A stretch of DNA of 64,000 nucleotides, from contig NW_005199194.1 of assembly GCF_000372725.1 (NCBI RefSeq), positions 768,722-832,721 of the forward strand, read 5' to 3'. Of the stretch, positions 10,184 to 20,389 are shown in pieces; positions within the stretch are counted from its first letter, which is position 1; every line of letters begins with the position of its first letter. Under the pieces are notes generated by a model. The model saw nothing but the letters and a program-made list of their open reading frames with translations, was not told the DNA's origin and ran no database searches. The translations under genes and the position numbers were made by a program. Source of the DNA: Emiliania huxleyi CCMP1516 (taxonomy: Eukaryota; Haptophyta; Isochrysidales; Noelaerhabdaceae).

Positions 10184-10288
10184 GTGTGTGTGCCGACGAG
10201 GAAGTTGCGAGGACGTGGATATCCTTTGGCCGCGTTGGGTAGCGAGGATTGGTGTAACCCATAGTACCGTAGAGCGCGCGCCCCAGCA

Positions 10289-10526
10289 CTGCCGCCGTGG
10301 CGGCAAGTGGGCGCGCGAGAAGTTCGTGATGGCGGTGCAGGGAGAGTTCCCGCGCGCGCGAGGGGCAGGCGTTCCCAAGGGGACGGTCCTGTGCCTCGGC
10401 AGGGTGCTCGACGCGCACGATGAGCAGGATGACGCGGAGGGTGGGCACCGGGACTGGGAGGAGGACCCGCTCGGGTTCGACACCAACCCGATGCTGCTCC
10501 GCGCCATGCGCATGGCGTTCGAGTGA
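10289..10526 (+). CDS. Possible C-terminal coding fragment
   Basis: The plus-strand frame reads ...KFVMAVQGEFPRARG...GTVLCLGRVLDAHDEQDDAE and ends RDWEEDPLGFDTNPMLLRAMRMAFE-stop at 10526. Composition (acidic, balanced, few Arg runs) is protein-like, unlike neighbouring shadow frames. Its 5' side is cut by the dispersed repeat at 10213-10263, so it may be the tail of a broken gene. No family is recognised. Confidence 0.35.
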
Positions 10527-10603
10527 ACGCCGTGCAGGCAGCCTGTGCCTTTTGGTGTACCCCGTTTGTACCGCGTCCTGTGCCCCCGAGTTCATTTAAT
10601 ATA

Positions 10604-11509
10604 CCGTATTCGGTACTATGTACAGAGAAGCCCATAAAAGTCGCCGCGGCAGTCCACAACGAGCCAGCCTGCTGCCGGCTCGCACGGCAGCCTCTTCCTC
10701 TGGACCAGCCTCAACTTCCGTACAGTCAACATTTTGTCGCTGCGTGCTCGTGGCGAGCTGTGGCGGCGGTCGAAGTTGGCCCAGATTTGACGACGAGCGC
10801 CGGACGATAGTACCGCCTCTGTTCGCCCTGTGCATGTCAGGCCAGGCTGCAGCAGGGCACTACCATCGTGCTGCCCTGTTGCAGCCTGACTTTGCCCACT
10901 GTGCACAGTCGCCAGAGCACCACCACCGCCCGGCATCGTGTCACGGCGAGCTCCTTCTGCGCCCGCTCGCGAGGCTCTCGCGCTGGCACACTTTGGACAT
11001 CTGCTGCTCGCGTTCGGCGAGCTCTTCTCCGCACTCCTGCCACGGCGCCGTCACAACACACCTTCTGGCCGGCCTGAGCCGCGCGGGGTCGCCGGCGGGG
11101 GCAACGCGTCGACCTCTCTCTCTGGTGCACCACGGGCCGCGACGGCTGCTGGCAGCAGGTGCGAGGAGGCAGCGTGCTGGCACAGTCGAGCCGGAGCATC
11201 GGGTTCTTGATGCTTGTGGGGTCAAGTTTGACCTTATGTGGTATGCAACAATAATGCTATGCTATCTCCCGGCTTTTTGAGATATGATCCCTCAAAGTCG
11301 AATTATGGTTTACTGGTGACCATAGTACCGTCTGTCATGTTTGCGTTTCTTCAAACGAATCCTTCAAAGTCTCGACAATCACCAAGCTGCTTATGTGGCA
11401 CCGCAGAGGCTCCCTTGGGGAGATGCTTGAGGCCACCCCAACCACTCACGAAGCCGTACGTGGACGCATTCAAATCTACTTTTATGGTTTACCTACATTA
11501 TGCGAGTAC
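10604..11509 (+). mobile_element. Non-autonomous DNA-transposon-like element, copy 1 (left end missing)
   Basis: About 900 bases match, at high identity and in opposite orientation, 56189-57128. The right end carries the terminal sequence GTTTACCTACATTATGCGAG (11487-11509). The left terminal repeat present in the other copy is absent here; homology begins at the palindrome ACCGTATTCGGTAC (10605). The interior has no convincing transposase; a ~220-codon frame at 10618 is open in both copies (with differences) but shows no known motif. Confidence 0.75.
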
Positions 11510-12098
11510 GGCAAACCCCGCAAAGTGACCGTTTTTACCACCCACGCCCGTGCGCGCGTATCTTACGTGCCTTTCTGCCTCCCCCCCCCCCCCCCCCCTC
11601 CTAATAGCCCCCAAGAGCTCGAATAAATCAGCGGCCCCGTCGCTCACGCCCAACACGTGAAGACATCCATTTGAACGCTCCGCCGACACCAGTTGGCAAG
11701 GGCTTGATCCTCTCAGTGATAACGGCGCGGCCCTCGTTGATTGAAGTCCGTGCTCTGCCAGAGAATTCAACGAAACTAGCTTTCTTGGCAGAGAAAGCAG
11801 CAGCGGCCGCGTTTGCACTGGCAGCAAGATGCGTGCAAGATGCGTCCCTGCAAAGAGAGATGTTCTCCCTCAGCATACGCAGCTTTGCGCAGCGCAGCGT
11901 ACGGGCCACGCCACGCAAAGCCGACCCTCAGTCTGCCCGAGAGGCTGTCTGAGGAAGGCCTGGCAAGCGCGTACTCGCCTCCTCCGCGGCCATGCCCTCC
12001 GCACGGGCGAGCGAGCAACGCGAGAGGGGACACAACCCATGCGGGATGCATGCCGCCTTGTTTGTTGGGGGACTCGAACCGCGGCGACGGCTCCAATC
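11510..12098. other. Intergenic, poly-C tract, no gene supported
   Basis: Holds a C run of about 17 at 11580-11598. Several overlapping open frames exist on both strands, but none shows a domain, a repeat pattern or consistent codon use. Confidence 0.45.
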
Positions 12099-13906
12099 AT
12101 GTCGCCACTTCCCAGGCCATACTCACCTCCGACCCCGCCGGCAGCGGGTGTCTTCGGCGCGTATAACTGGAGCCGGTTCCCTGCTGCGTGGTTCGGAGCA
12201 AATGGCACCGAGTGGGAATCGGCAGCGCAGCTGGAGGAGATTGGCCGGTACTCGCTCGCGATCCTAGGCGCGCACGGGGCTCGATTTGTAATCACTCCCA
12301 TGTTCTCTTAGTTCAGAACGCGGTGCAGCATGCTAGGCTGGCAGCACCTCGCCACTTCGACGGACATGACCGCCGTGATCTACCCGCAGCTCGCCCAGGC
12401 CGCTCTCCTCAAGGACCGCCACCCAGCGCTGCCCGTGCTCGTCTACGCGTCCTTTGGCTGGGCGTTTGGGATGAACGCGGCGGTGTGGCCGCTGATGCAC
12501 AAGCCAGAGTACGAGGGCTTCTTCCTGCTCTCGACCGACGGCAAGCCCGAGTTCTCGCGCACAAACTGCCAGCAGATGCGCTCCGCCTCTCCGCACTGCG
12601 TCGGCTGGTTCTGGAACTTTGCAAACTCCTCGGCGCGCGACTACTACGTCGAGCACATCGTCCTGCCGCTCGCCCTCTCCCCCACCATCGACGGCGTCTT
12701 CTTCGACGCCTTCAACTACGGCTACGATATCCCAGAGGTGCGGCCGTCTCTAGACTGGTCTCGGCTGCACCTCGGCCGCACCTCGGCCGTACCTCGGCTG
12801 CACCTCGGCTGCACCTCGGCTGCACCTCGGCTGCACCTCGGCTGCCCCTCGGCTGCCCCTCGGCTGCCCCTCGGCTGCCCCTCGGCTGCCCCTCGGCTGC
12901 CCCTCGGCTGCCCCTCGGCTGCACCTCGGCTGCACCTCGGCTGCACCTCGGCTGCACCTCGGCTGCCCCTCGGCTGCACCTCGGCTGCACCTCGGCTGCC
13001 CCTCGGCTGCACCTCGGCTGCATCTCGGCCGCACCTCGGCCGCACCTCGGCTGCACTCTTCGAGGTGCGACCGTGGGGCCGGCGCGTCGTCAACGTCCCA
13101 AACTGCTCCACGGTCCCCGCCTCCGGGGGCGCGGCAGTCTGGAGCGGCTGCGAGGCGCTTCTGGACGGGACACTAGATGTCGCTCGTCGCTCAGCGCGCC
13201 TCCTGAACGCGCGCGGCAAGGCGCCGATGTTTGCGAACGTGGGGAGCTTTGCGAGGCCGGCGAGGCGGCGGAGGCCTACCTGCCAGGCGATAGAGCCCCA
13301 ACCTCGATGCGAGGGCTCATTGACTCGCAGGCGCGGCAGCGGATCTGGCTCAACGAGTCGCGGCTGCTCGAGGCGCTGCGCGGCGCGCGGTACTCGGTCT
13401 ACTACGAGAGCTTCCGAGGCGACGTGGCGCCGCGCGACGACGGCGCCGGCACGCTGCGCAACATGCTGCAGGAGTCCTCTCGCGGCGTCGCGGCGACTGT
13501 GCACACCTACTACAAGTCCGCGGACGAGGACCCGCTGCCTCACGTCGCCGCATTCCTCCTCGCGCGCGCCGAAGGGTGGTACTTCCTCGGCTCCACCGGC
13601 TGGTGGGACAAGTCGTACCGTTGGACCTCCCTCTACGACGCTGCCGGCCGCTGCGGCCGCCCGCTCGGCGCCGCCACGAATCAGAGCCGCAAGTGTGCCG
13701 CCTCCGCCCCCGTTAGTACACTCGGCGCCGCCACGAATCAGAGCCGAGTGTCACCCCAACCCTACCCCCTAACCCTGACCCTAACCCTGACCCTAACCCA
13801 GACCCTAACCCAAACCCTAACCCTAACCCTAACCCTGCGGCCGCCCGCTCGGCGCCGCCACGAATCAGAGCCGCAAGTGTGCCGCCTCCGCCTCGTCATC
13901 GAATGA
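12099..13906 (+). CDS. Glycoside-hydrolase-like TIM-barrel protein (multi-exon)
   Basis: Exon 1 (ATG 12099 preferred) ends ...GRYSLAIL(G) at 12267. A 69-base GC-AG intron (12268-12336) follows; exon 2 continues [20 protein letters not shown] to 12737. A 327-base minisatellite intron (12738-13064) is followed by [18 protein letters not shown].... Aromatic-rich strands ([66 protein letters not shown]) resemble GHL-type hypothetical glycosidases, whose acidic residue at the strand end (DGVFFD) is catalytic; this assignment is tentative. Near 13250-13290 the frame shifts by one (ANVGSFA to [12 protein letters not shown]), then runs [20 protein letters not shown] and [20 protein letters not shown]. 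The 3' end is uncertain because of the telomeric insertion at 13755. Confidence 0.6.
12764..13056 (+). repeat. CTCGGCTGC(A/C)C minisatellite filling an intron
   Basis: About 27 tandem copies of an 11-base unit CTCGGCTGCAC / CTCGGCTGCCC. The whole intron (12738-13064) is 327 bases, a multiple of three without stops, so unspliced transcripts would stay open. Both borders carry the same sequence (GAGGTGCGGCCGT at 12735 and GAGGTGCGACCGT at 13062). Confidence 0.85.
13755..13836. repeat. Interstitial telomere-type repeats (CCCTAA)n, degenerate
   Basis: CCCTAACC repeats with CCCTGA and CCCAAA variants fill about 80 bases. The 56 bases at 13837-13892 (GCGGCCGCCCGCTCGGCGCC...) duplicate 13653-13708, and a third partial copy lies at 13720-13745. 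The TTAGGG-type unit is common to many eukaryotes. Confidence 0.85.
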
Positions 13907-13910
13907 GTAG

Positions 13911-14783
13911 ACGGGGCGCCTCGGGTAGAGAGAGGGGCAATGGAAAACCGACCGGCCACTTCTCCGTGAGAGGGGGGGGGTGGGTGGGAGCGGGAGTCCC
14001 TTCCCTGCGGCCCTAAGCGGAGGGAGGCCCTCCGCCACATTCGATGGCTCCGGCTGTAGGCGCCGGTGCGCAGAAGTGGTTGGCGGACGAGTGTTAGGTA
14101 CCTCCGCCCCTTCGAGGGCTGCGTGGTCTCCCTCGATTGCACCGGCGCCGCGGCACAGCCAGCAGAACAGACCGCCGGCGGCACCGGAGAGGCGGGGCAG
14201 GCTGTGGCGGCGGCCGCCGGCTGCGTCGGTAGCGGCACCGTCCGGGTTGCGCGGCCAATGTGTCGGCCACGTCCGGACCGAGGGTTCCGTGCGTTGTAGG
14301 CAACATCAGCTTTCACCATGCGGCGCCGGCGGGCGGCGCTGTGCAGGAGGCCCGCTCTCGTGTGAGCGCCTGAGGGCCCATGCGTGGGAAGCCGCAAGTT
14401 ATCCCTCTAGGTGACACCGGGCCGCCCCCGTCACAATCTCTTTGAGAGACCGGTGCACGTGTGGTCATAGCTTGCGCGGCCGCTTTTCAAAACCGTCACG
14501 TGAAGGGGTTCACGGGGCCGACTAGTTACCGTGCACGCCCCGAAAGTGGAGTGTGTGAATCGCAAGATTGTCTCGTCGAAAAGCCAGGGCGGCATTCGCG
14601 CCGCCAACCAAGATAATCATCCACAACTCGCCAAAGAGGTTGGCAGTTGGGGCACCGGGCCCGAGCGCCGTCGACCGCACCGACTACGGCACAGCCTCTC
14701 CGGCAGCGCCTGGGGCTTCGCCCAGCACCACTCACAACACCTCTCGCGCGCCGCCGTCTGTGGCGACGCGCAGGACCGACCCC
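13911..14783. other. Intergenic stretch, no gene supported
   Basis: GC-rich with a G run near 13973. Frames on both strands are Arg/Ala-biased without motifs. The first ~70 codons upstream of ATG 14784 are open in the DUF3431 frame, so part may be 5' coding or an upstream exon. Confidence 0.4.
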
Positions 14784-15716
14784 ATGGCTTGCACCTTCGG
14801 CGGCTGGCTCGAGTTTGTCTGGGCGCGCTGGGACGAGCCGTACGAGAGCATCTCGCCGCTGGTGCGCGGGTCGCCCATCACGCTCTATCAAGTTGTCGAC
14901 TCAGGCACGCGCAGTCCCTCGTACGTGACGCCGGACGCAATGCGCAATATGACCTGCGGCGAGTGCTGCCGCCGCCGCTTCATGCCCAACCGTGGACGCG
15001 AGGCGCCGTCGTACTTGCGATATATTGCCGAGCGCTACGACACGCTGCCGCAGTGGGTCATCTTCCTCCAAGGCAAGCCGCACGGCGACCCTTCCCTGCT
15101 GAACCGCGTGTCGGATTGCCTGTGGCGCGAGGAGCCTCGAGAATGGACTGTGGACGCCGCCGCCGACTTCCTGCCGATCGTGCCGACCATCTACGTCACA
15201 GACCGTTCCCTGCACTACGAAGACTGGCAGCCGGGATACACGGAGCTCTGGAACCAGTGGGGCACCGGCTTCCCGTTTGAGGAGACGCCGCACCTGCCGA
15301 GGTCGCCAAAGGGCATCAGGACCGTGTCGTTCGATTGTTGCGCGCAGTTCCTCGCGTCGCGCCGCGCACTGCGCAGGAACCCACGGCAGCTGTACGAGGT
15401 GGGCAGCGAGGTGGCCCTCACCTTTGACGGCGCCAGCGCAGAGAAGGCGACTCAGCTCGACAAGCGGGCCAACTTTGGCCTCAACTGGGCGGGCTCCGCC
15501 TTTGAGCACATCTGGCACGTACTGCTCGGGCAGCCGGCTCGTATGGAGAAGCACTGCAACCCTTGCAGTCGCGGTGGCGCCAACCGCCACGGCATGAGCG
15601 CGTCCAACGCGAGCGGGCCATTCCACTGCTGCGCGACGACGCGGGAGAACTGTCCGCAGTCAACCTCTCACAGACCAGCGCACAGCCATAGGAGGTATTT
15701 TCTTCTCAATAACTAA
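14784..15716 (+). CDS. DUF3431 family protein
   Basis: The frame opens at TTG 14568; ATG 14784 (MACTFGGWLEF) is the first ATG. The family's conserved features are visible: PNRGREAPSYLRYIAERYDT followed by LPQWVIFLQGKPHGDPSL, then CCAQFLASRRALRRNPRQLY and GSAFEHIWHVLLG. In plants and fungi this family is uncharacterised and th glycosyltransferase-like fold is only a suggestion. The last ~17 residues (HRPAHSHRRYFLLNN) are encoded by a 53-base dispersed repeat also found at 47340-47393, so the natural 3' end has probably been replaced or lies in an unspotted splice. The stop TAA at 15714 is in frame with the zinc-finger frame that follows directly. Confidence 0.7.
   Translation: MACTFGGWLEFVWARWDEPYESISPLVRGSPITLYQVVDSGTRSPSYVTPDAMRNMTCGECCRRRFMPNRGREAPSYLRYIAERYDTLPQWVIFLQGKPHGDPSLLNRVSDCLWREEPREWTVDAAADFLPIVPTIYVTDRSLHYEDWQPGYTELWNQWGTGFPFEETPHLPRSPKGIRTVSFDCCAQFLASRRALRRNPRQLYEVGSEVALTFDGASAEKATQLDKRANFGLNWAGSAFEHIWHVLLGQPARMEKHCNPCSRGGANRHGMSASNASGPFHCCATTRENCPQSTSHRPAHSHRRYFLLNN
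15661..15713 (+). repeat. 53-base dispersed repeat, copy 1
   Basis: CAACCTCTCACAG.CCAGCGC followed by CATAGGAGGTATTTTCTTCT and CAATAAC matches 47340-47393 with a few differences. It sits exactly between the DUF3431 coding region and the next frame. Confidence 0.8.
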
Positions 15717-16610
15717 CGAACGGGGGCGACAGAGACCATTGAGCAGGCCCGCCTGCTCAACGCCAACAACATCTCCGACGCGCTCAAAAGCATCGGCCTG
15801 CACGTGGTGCGCGCTCCCACCCGGGACTCGCTCAAACGCGCAGAGACGGACCCACGCAGTGGCAAGATCACCTTCGTCCCTACTCTCGGTAATGGGTCGA
15901 ACTGGTTCGCCAACTTTGAGACCACGGCGATAGCGTCCTGGCCCGACTTCCTCATCATCGGCGGGCGGTACCACCGCTACAAGGTGCTGGGGGAGGCGGG
16001 ACAGAAGATCTGCCACCGCTGCAAGGGCTACCTCGCGCCACCAGCAGGCCTCGCCTCAGACAAAGAGGCCCGTCTCTGCCTGGCAGGAGGAGGCGGCCGC
16101 TGCAAGCCGCAGCGCAACCCCAGCTCTCGCCCACCCAAAAAGGCGAAGGTGATCCCGTCCGCTCTGGCCCTTGGAGCAGGGGACTGCCCCTACCACCTCG
16201 CGGGCCGATGCCCCAACGCCTCGCTGGACGCCCCCCGATGCGCCCGCGTCCACAGCATGCCGTACCCGAACTGCGCCTTCGGGCCGGCGACGGAAGCGCT
16301 GCTCGAGCTCGACCCAGGCGCCAAATGCGCGAACGGCTCTGGCTGCCTCTACGTGCACGACGGCTCGGGAGTGGCGCCTGCGTCGCCTCCGAAGAGCAAC
16401 CTCGCCCAGCGCATGGCTGCGGCGCGCGCGGCACGCGCCGAGCGCGCGGCTCGAGGCGTACCATCGTCGGACCTCGAGGCGCCATCGACTCCGGTCCCGA
16501 GCAAGGGCCCTGCTTCAGCAGCAAAGCGGGCCGCCGCCGGCACGCCCGGCTCAGCAGAGGCCGCCAAAAGCAAATGGCACCGCCACGATGGCGCAAGCGA
16601 CGAGGAATGA
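15717..16610 (+). CDS. Zinc-finger nucleic-acid-binding-like protein, 5' end missing
   Basis: The frame is open from the stop at 15714 and has no ATG near its start, so it is a 3' exon or a 5'-truncated copy. It reads ETIEQARLLNANNISDALKS (an RRM-like helix), then FLIIGGRYHRYKVLGEAGQK followed by ICHRCKGY. Two CCCH-type zinc sites follow: CPYHLAGRCPNASLDAPRC then ARVH (C-x7-C-x9-C-x3-H), and CANGSGCLYVH. A basic Ala-rich tail ends DGASDEE. The order GG..H(R)..VLG...C..C..G and then a cysteine cluster parallels the gene at 38399-39823, suggesting one family, perhaps a retroelement ORF1/gag-like protein. No reverse transcriptase was seen nearby. Confidence 0.5.
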   Translation, partial: RTGATETIEQARLLNANNISDALKSIGLHVVRAPTRDSLKRAETDPRSGKITFVPTLGNGSNWFANFETTAIASWPDFLIIGGRYHRYKVLGEAGQKICHRCKGYLAPPAGLASDKEARLCLAGGGGRCKPQRNPSSRPPKKAKVIPSALALGAGDCPYHLAGRCPNASLDAPRCARVHSMPYPNCAFGPATEALLELDPGAKCANGSGCLYVHDGSGVAPASPPKSNLAQRMAAARAARAERAARGVPSSDLEAPSTPVPSKGPASAAKRAAAGTPGSAEAAKSKWHRHDGASDEE

Positions 16611-16852
16611 GGTCCCACCGACCCCACTCACACTGACACCCGACCTCGCGCATAGCACGCAGCCACTGTCACATAGAATGATGTGTGACAAAACCCATCA
16701 ACAACATGATGCGCAAAGCGGCCGGCCACAGACCACCCAGGTGACGCTAGCTCCTTGCTCACGCATACCGCGTTTATGTGGTGAACTATCTGCACGACAA
16801 ACGGAAGGACCTGCAACCACGTGATTCGCAGATGACCTCCATTGCTGACGGT

Positions 16853-17170
16853 GGAGCGGTTGAAGATGGTGGCGTACATCAGCGCGTTCCAGCCGTCGCT
16901 GCTCTGCAGGTTGATCTCCGCGCCGCACCGTATCAGCAGCTCAACCATCCGCTCGAGGCCTTCGCCGGCGGCGTACATGAGCGCGCTTTCGCTGTTGCTC
17001 GCGCCCAGCCGCCCGTTTAGCTCGGGGCGCGCCGAGAGCCCACCGAGCACGACCCGCTGCCCGAGGAGCGGCGCGTCTTCAGCCGCCGCTGCCGCGCCCG
17101 ACGAAGCGCCGTTCGCCTGTGTTCCGCCTTCTGCAACCTTTGCCGCGCCTAAATGCGCGAAAGTAAATGC
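16853..17170 (-). CDS. SH3-like (PELNGR) plus ankyrin repeat exon, partial
   Basis: Minus-strand frame: an Ala-rich lead (ANGASSGAAAAAEDAPLLGQ), then RVVLGGLSARPELNGRLG, the start of an SH3-like/KOW module common in algal ankyrin and MYND proteins. Two ankyrin repeats follow (SESALMYAAGEGLERMVELL and AEINLQSSDGWNALMYATIF). After NR a donor-like GTCAGC occurs, and the frame then loses its character. The lead and SH3 start are almost identical to the minus-strand frame at 20817-21264. No start codon is seen, so this is a partial gene. Confidence 0.55.
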
Positions 17171-17216
17171 GCGAAAGTAACTAGATACCTTGGGTTGCGG
17201 GCAAGGGTGGGCGACG

Positions 17217-17312
17217 GCTAGCGCATCACACCCCTCTCCTTAAAATCCCTGTGTGGTGGCGGCGTGCCGTCCTCCCATCCCTCCCTTGGGTTGTCCGTTT
17301 TCTTTCTTTTTT
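17217..17312 (+). repeat. Dispersed repeat with CTTTC tail, copy 2
   Basis: GCTAGCGCATCACACCCCTC, then CTTAAAATCCCTGTG and GTGGCGGCGTGCCGTCCTCC, TTGGGTTGTCCGTTTTCTTT. It is directly followed by GCATTAAGAAAACAGG, a second repeat module found at 32413-32436 and inverted at 20462-20483. Confidence 0.8.
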
Positions 17313-17467
17313 TTTGCGGGCATTAAGAAAACAGGGAGCAGCGGCGAGAGACTGCGAAAAGAGATATGTCGAGCCAACCAGTCGCTTAGCCAGGCCCCGC
17401 ACCTCTCGTGCCTGTATACTGGCCTGAGGACGCCAGCGCTGGCTGCGAACGACAGCCCGATCACCCT

Positions 17468-19040
17468 GAACCTGGTTTGTGGAGCTCCCGCACATTACCT
17501 AGAGAGCCAGGTGTATTCTTTTTTTGCTTGGGCGGACAGCATGATGAAATTCTGGAAAAACCTGACCGGCCCCTGCCCTGCCCCTACCTGCCTACCTACC
17601 TACCTACCCTACTTATGGGAAACTAAAAAAGAAATCACTTGCCGGGTGAAGGTGGGATACTATACCAACTACAGTGATGGTTGGTGGTACTCTCCTGCAA
17701 CCATAGTCCTTCCTGAGACATGACAGGCCACTCTCAAGCCCTACAAGCACCAGATCACCCACTTGGGGAGGGTTGACATTGTGATTTCCGCGGAAAATTT
17801 CTTTTTTTGCTGTGAAATTCCGGCGTGAAGAGAGGGAAAACCCCGACGGGAGGGCCCAGACCTACCCTACCTACCCCGTCATGCTGTCCGCCCAAGCAAA
17901 AAAAGAATACACCTGAGAGAGCACGGCATTCGGGGCCATGATCTCGGTTCCGCACTGGACTTTTTTTGTAGTGGAGAGAATTAAGGAATCTTTCTGCTCT
18001 GGCAGGCAGCTGCATCATTTCCCTTTACTTCAATCAGCTGTGTACACTCAAGTGCTATTACTGTCTGAATAGCTGTCTAGACGCTCCGATTTTGCTGTCT
18101 GGACGCTGTCTGGACACTGTCTGGACGCTGTCTGGACGCTGTCTGGACGCTGTCTGGACATGGAAGATCGCATGAGGTGTGAATAGACCTGCAGACAGGA
18201 ATCATACTCTGATACTCAACAACACGTCGGCCAGCTGTGAGCGATCAAAACTTGAGTTGCATTATTCTCTTGGTTGGATGGATGGACGTGGTATGACGTA
18301 TGTGGACAAAACATCTTTCTCAATGGAAACCGATGTGAAAGGACGGCGTGGCGGCGCCGCAAGCGCGTTCGGTCGCGCGCGCCCCGAGGCCGCCGTCGTG
18401 GGTGCAGCGTGCGTGCCTGACTGAACTGCTGGGCTCACGCTTTGCCCGATGCGCAGCGGCGGGTCGACGTGGCTACTGCCGGCCCGCAGCTTCTTCATCG
18501 GCTGCGGCGCGGGGCTCGCGGCTGCAGCATGGAACCCGACCAATGTGTGCCCACGCTTGCTCTGCCCTTTCCGCAGCATCGTTGCGACGCTGGCGTTGCC
18601 CAGTTGCCGCCACAGTTGCCGCTCTGCCCGAGTTCTTCGCGGGCACTTTGGGGGACCCTTCTGTGAGAGGGCCTGTCTAGACAGCTGTCTGGACAAAACT
18701 ACAAGTTCAAACTTCAAGTTCTCAAGTTCTCTTAAGTTCTGCTGTCTAGACGCCCCCCCCCCCCTCAATGGCAAGTAAAGAAAGCGGCATGCGGATGGGT
18801 GGGTGGGTGGGTGGGGAGTGGCCTCGGCAGCGCCAGGGGTGCTGTCAGGGGTCGTCCAGCCACGACTACGAGACTTTACTGTGAAGAGTGGGGCCATGTG
18901 CCACTGTCTGGACGCTGTCTGGACGCTGTCTGGACACGCTGTCTGGACGCTGTCTGGACACTGTCTGGACGCTGTCTGGACACTGTCTGGACAGGCTCAG
19001 GACTGTCTAGACATGTGCGGGAGCTCCACAAACCAGGTTC
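17468..19040. mobile_element. 1.57-kb element with 28-bp perfect terminal inverted repeats
   Basis: Left end 17468-17495 begins GAACCTGGTTTGTGGAGCTC and continues CCGCACAT; the right end 19013-19040 is its exact reverse complement. Inside lie a 37-base inverted pair (17505-17545 and 17878-17916), several blocks of the minisatellite TGTCTGGACGC (18085-18165, 18665-18690, 18903-19010), and a minus-strand frame at 18300-18580 that may be a captured gene piece. No transposase is seen. Flanking duplications are unclear (at most CT on each side). Confidence 0.7.
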
Positions 19041-19913
19041 CTGCGTTCCGCCAGGACCGCCCTTTCGCCAGCCGCCGCGGCCACTTGATCCATCTCGGCC
19101 TCTCGGATCGCCTTCTCCCGTTGTTTTGCCCTGTCTGCTGCCGGCACGAACCTCACCGGGCTGCCTCGTGCCCTTTCATTGTGGCAAGATCCGCGTTGGG
19201 GAAGGCCGACCCCTAGGTGCAGCCCCGGCTCGGGGTGCGCTCGCCTGTTGCGGCGGCTGCCCCCCCCTCGCCGCCCCCCCGTATCCTTGTCTCCTCTTCT
19301 CACGGACCACAGGGGCTGCACAACAAAAGCACACAAACACTCCCTGTCCCTGCATGGCTTGGCATAGGCGCGTCCTCATCCCCTCCTCCGCTTCTCCTCC
19401 CACCCGCTCCGAGATCCGTTCCAGGATGGCGCTAACCACCTCTTCAGCCACTTTCGTAGCCGCAGGTCCGTCTTCCGGCTTCACGTGGAACAGTGTGCGA
19501 AATTTACCGCCGCACCCATGACAGGCGGCTAGCGTGGGGAAGCGCTCCATCCCGAGCGACTCGAGAGGGATCCCCACCGTTTGCCAGTGGCGCGTCACTT
19601 GTATCGCCCGCTGCTTGGCCACCCGGGCCACCATCCTCAGGGCGCCTCCCTCCATCCCGAGCAGCGCACCCACCATCTCCGCCTCCGCCATTCCCACCAG
19701 TCGCAGGAATCGGGGGAGGGCGGCCGGCACCGCTCCGTCGGGGACGGCCTCCTCCGGGACCGCTCCAGCAAGCTCGTGTAGCGCTTGCAGCGTTGCTGCC
19801 GCGTCTTTCGCCTCCTCCCCGTCCCCCACAACCTTGTCCGACAGGGGCAGGAATGACACACCTTGTGACGGTGCCCTGGCAAAATCGTCCCGATTTCGAT
19901 GCGCGATTTAGCT
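19041..19913 (-). CDS. Unknown protein with CxxC and CxxCC motifs, cut by the adjacent element
   Basis: The main minus-strand frame (about 19910 to 19176) reads RNRDDFARAPSQGVSFLPLS, a helical section (AALPRFLRLVGMAEAEMVGA), then HWQTVGIPLESLGMERF and ACHGCGGKFRTLFHVKPEDG, and later QGQGVFVCFCCAAPVVREK. The four cysteine groups suggest a zinc site. It opens after a TTAG acceptor-like site without an ATG. A second frame, RFVPAADRAKQREKAIREA then VLAERRN (19150-19041), looks coding and stops exactly at the terminal repeat of the 1.57-kb element, so the element may have landed in this gene or in its last intron. No family is recognised. Confidence 0.4.
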
Positions 19914-20389
19914 AAGTCCCAGAGCCGTTTACGCATGAGCGGGCCCCCTCACCAGCCTAGGGCTCGCGCTTCTGGCCCGAGGTGTCGCCGCTGCCTCCCG
20001 CGCCCTCCGGCGCCTGCTGCTACTGCCGGTCGGCCGGTCGGGTCCGCGCGACGGCTCCATCCTCGAGACGTAGCGGTCGCTGAGCGCTTTCTCGACCGCT
20101 ACGTCTTCCAGTGCACCCGCCCACCGCGACCCTCGAATCTGCGCTGCGCGGCGCAGTTGCTGCCGAGCGAGACGCCCCCGCCCGCGCAGGGGCGGCATCA
20201 CCAGACGCTACCGCATGGCCGAGCAGCGAGCAGTGTGTGCCGCAGTGCCCGTCCGGGCCCTCTTGCAGCTGCCTCTGTTGGGCGTAAACCGCGGATATAA
20301 GGGTCTATACGGAGGTGGGTGGCCTCTTAGAGGGATGGGAGCCGCTGGCACCGCGCTGGGCGCCGCGGATGCACGTACGAACGAACATT

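Noticed and set aside
10618-11280. Transposase gene inside the 0.9-kb element
   Set aside because: The frame has no DDE, YR or other catalytic pattern and its residue content (Ser/His/Arg) looks like translated non-coding DNA.
12060-12130. tRNA-like T arm (GGTTCGAGTCCCC on the minus strand)
   Set aside because: No matching acceptor stem, anticodon arm or D arm could be placed around it. A similar GGCTCGAACCCG at 47240 also fails.
12764-13056. Repeat-encoded protein domain ([11 protein letters not shown] repeats)
   Set aside because: The flanking duplicated GAGGTGCG(G/A)CCGT and the smooth join YDIPE to VRPWG argue for an intron; similar arrays sit in introns elsewhere.
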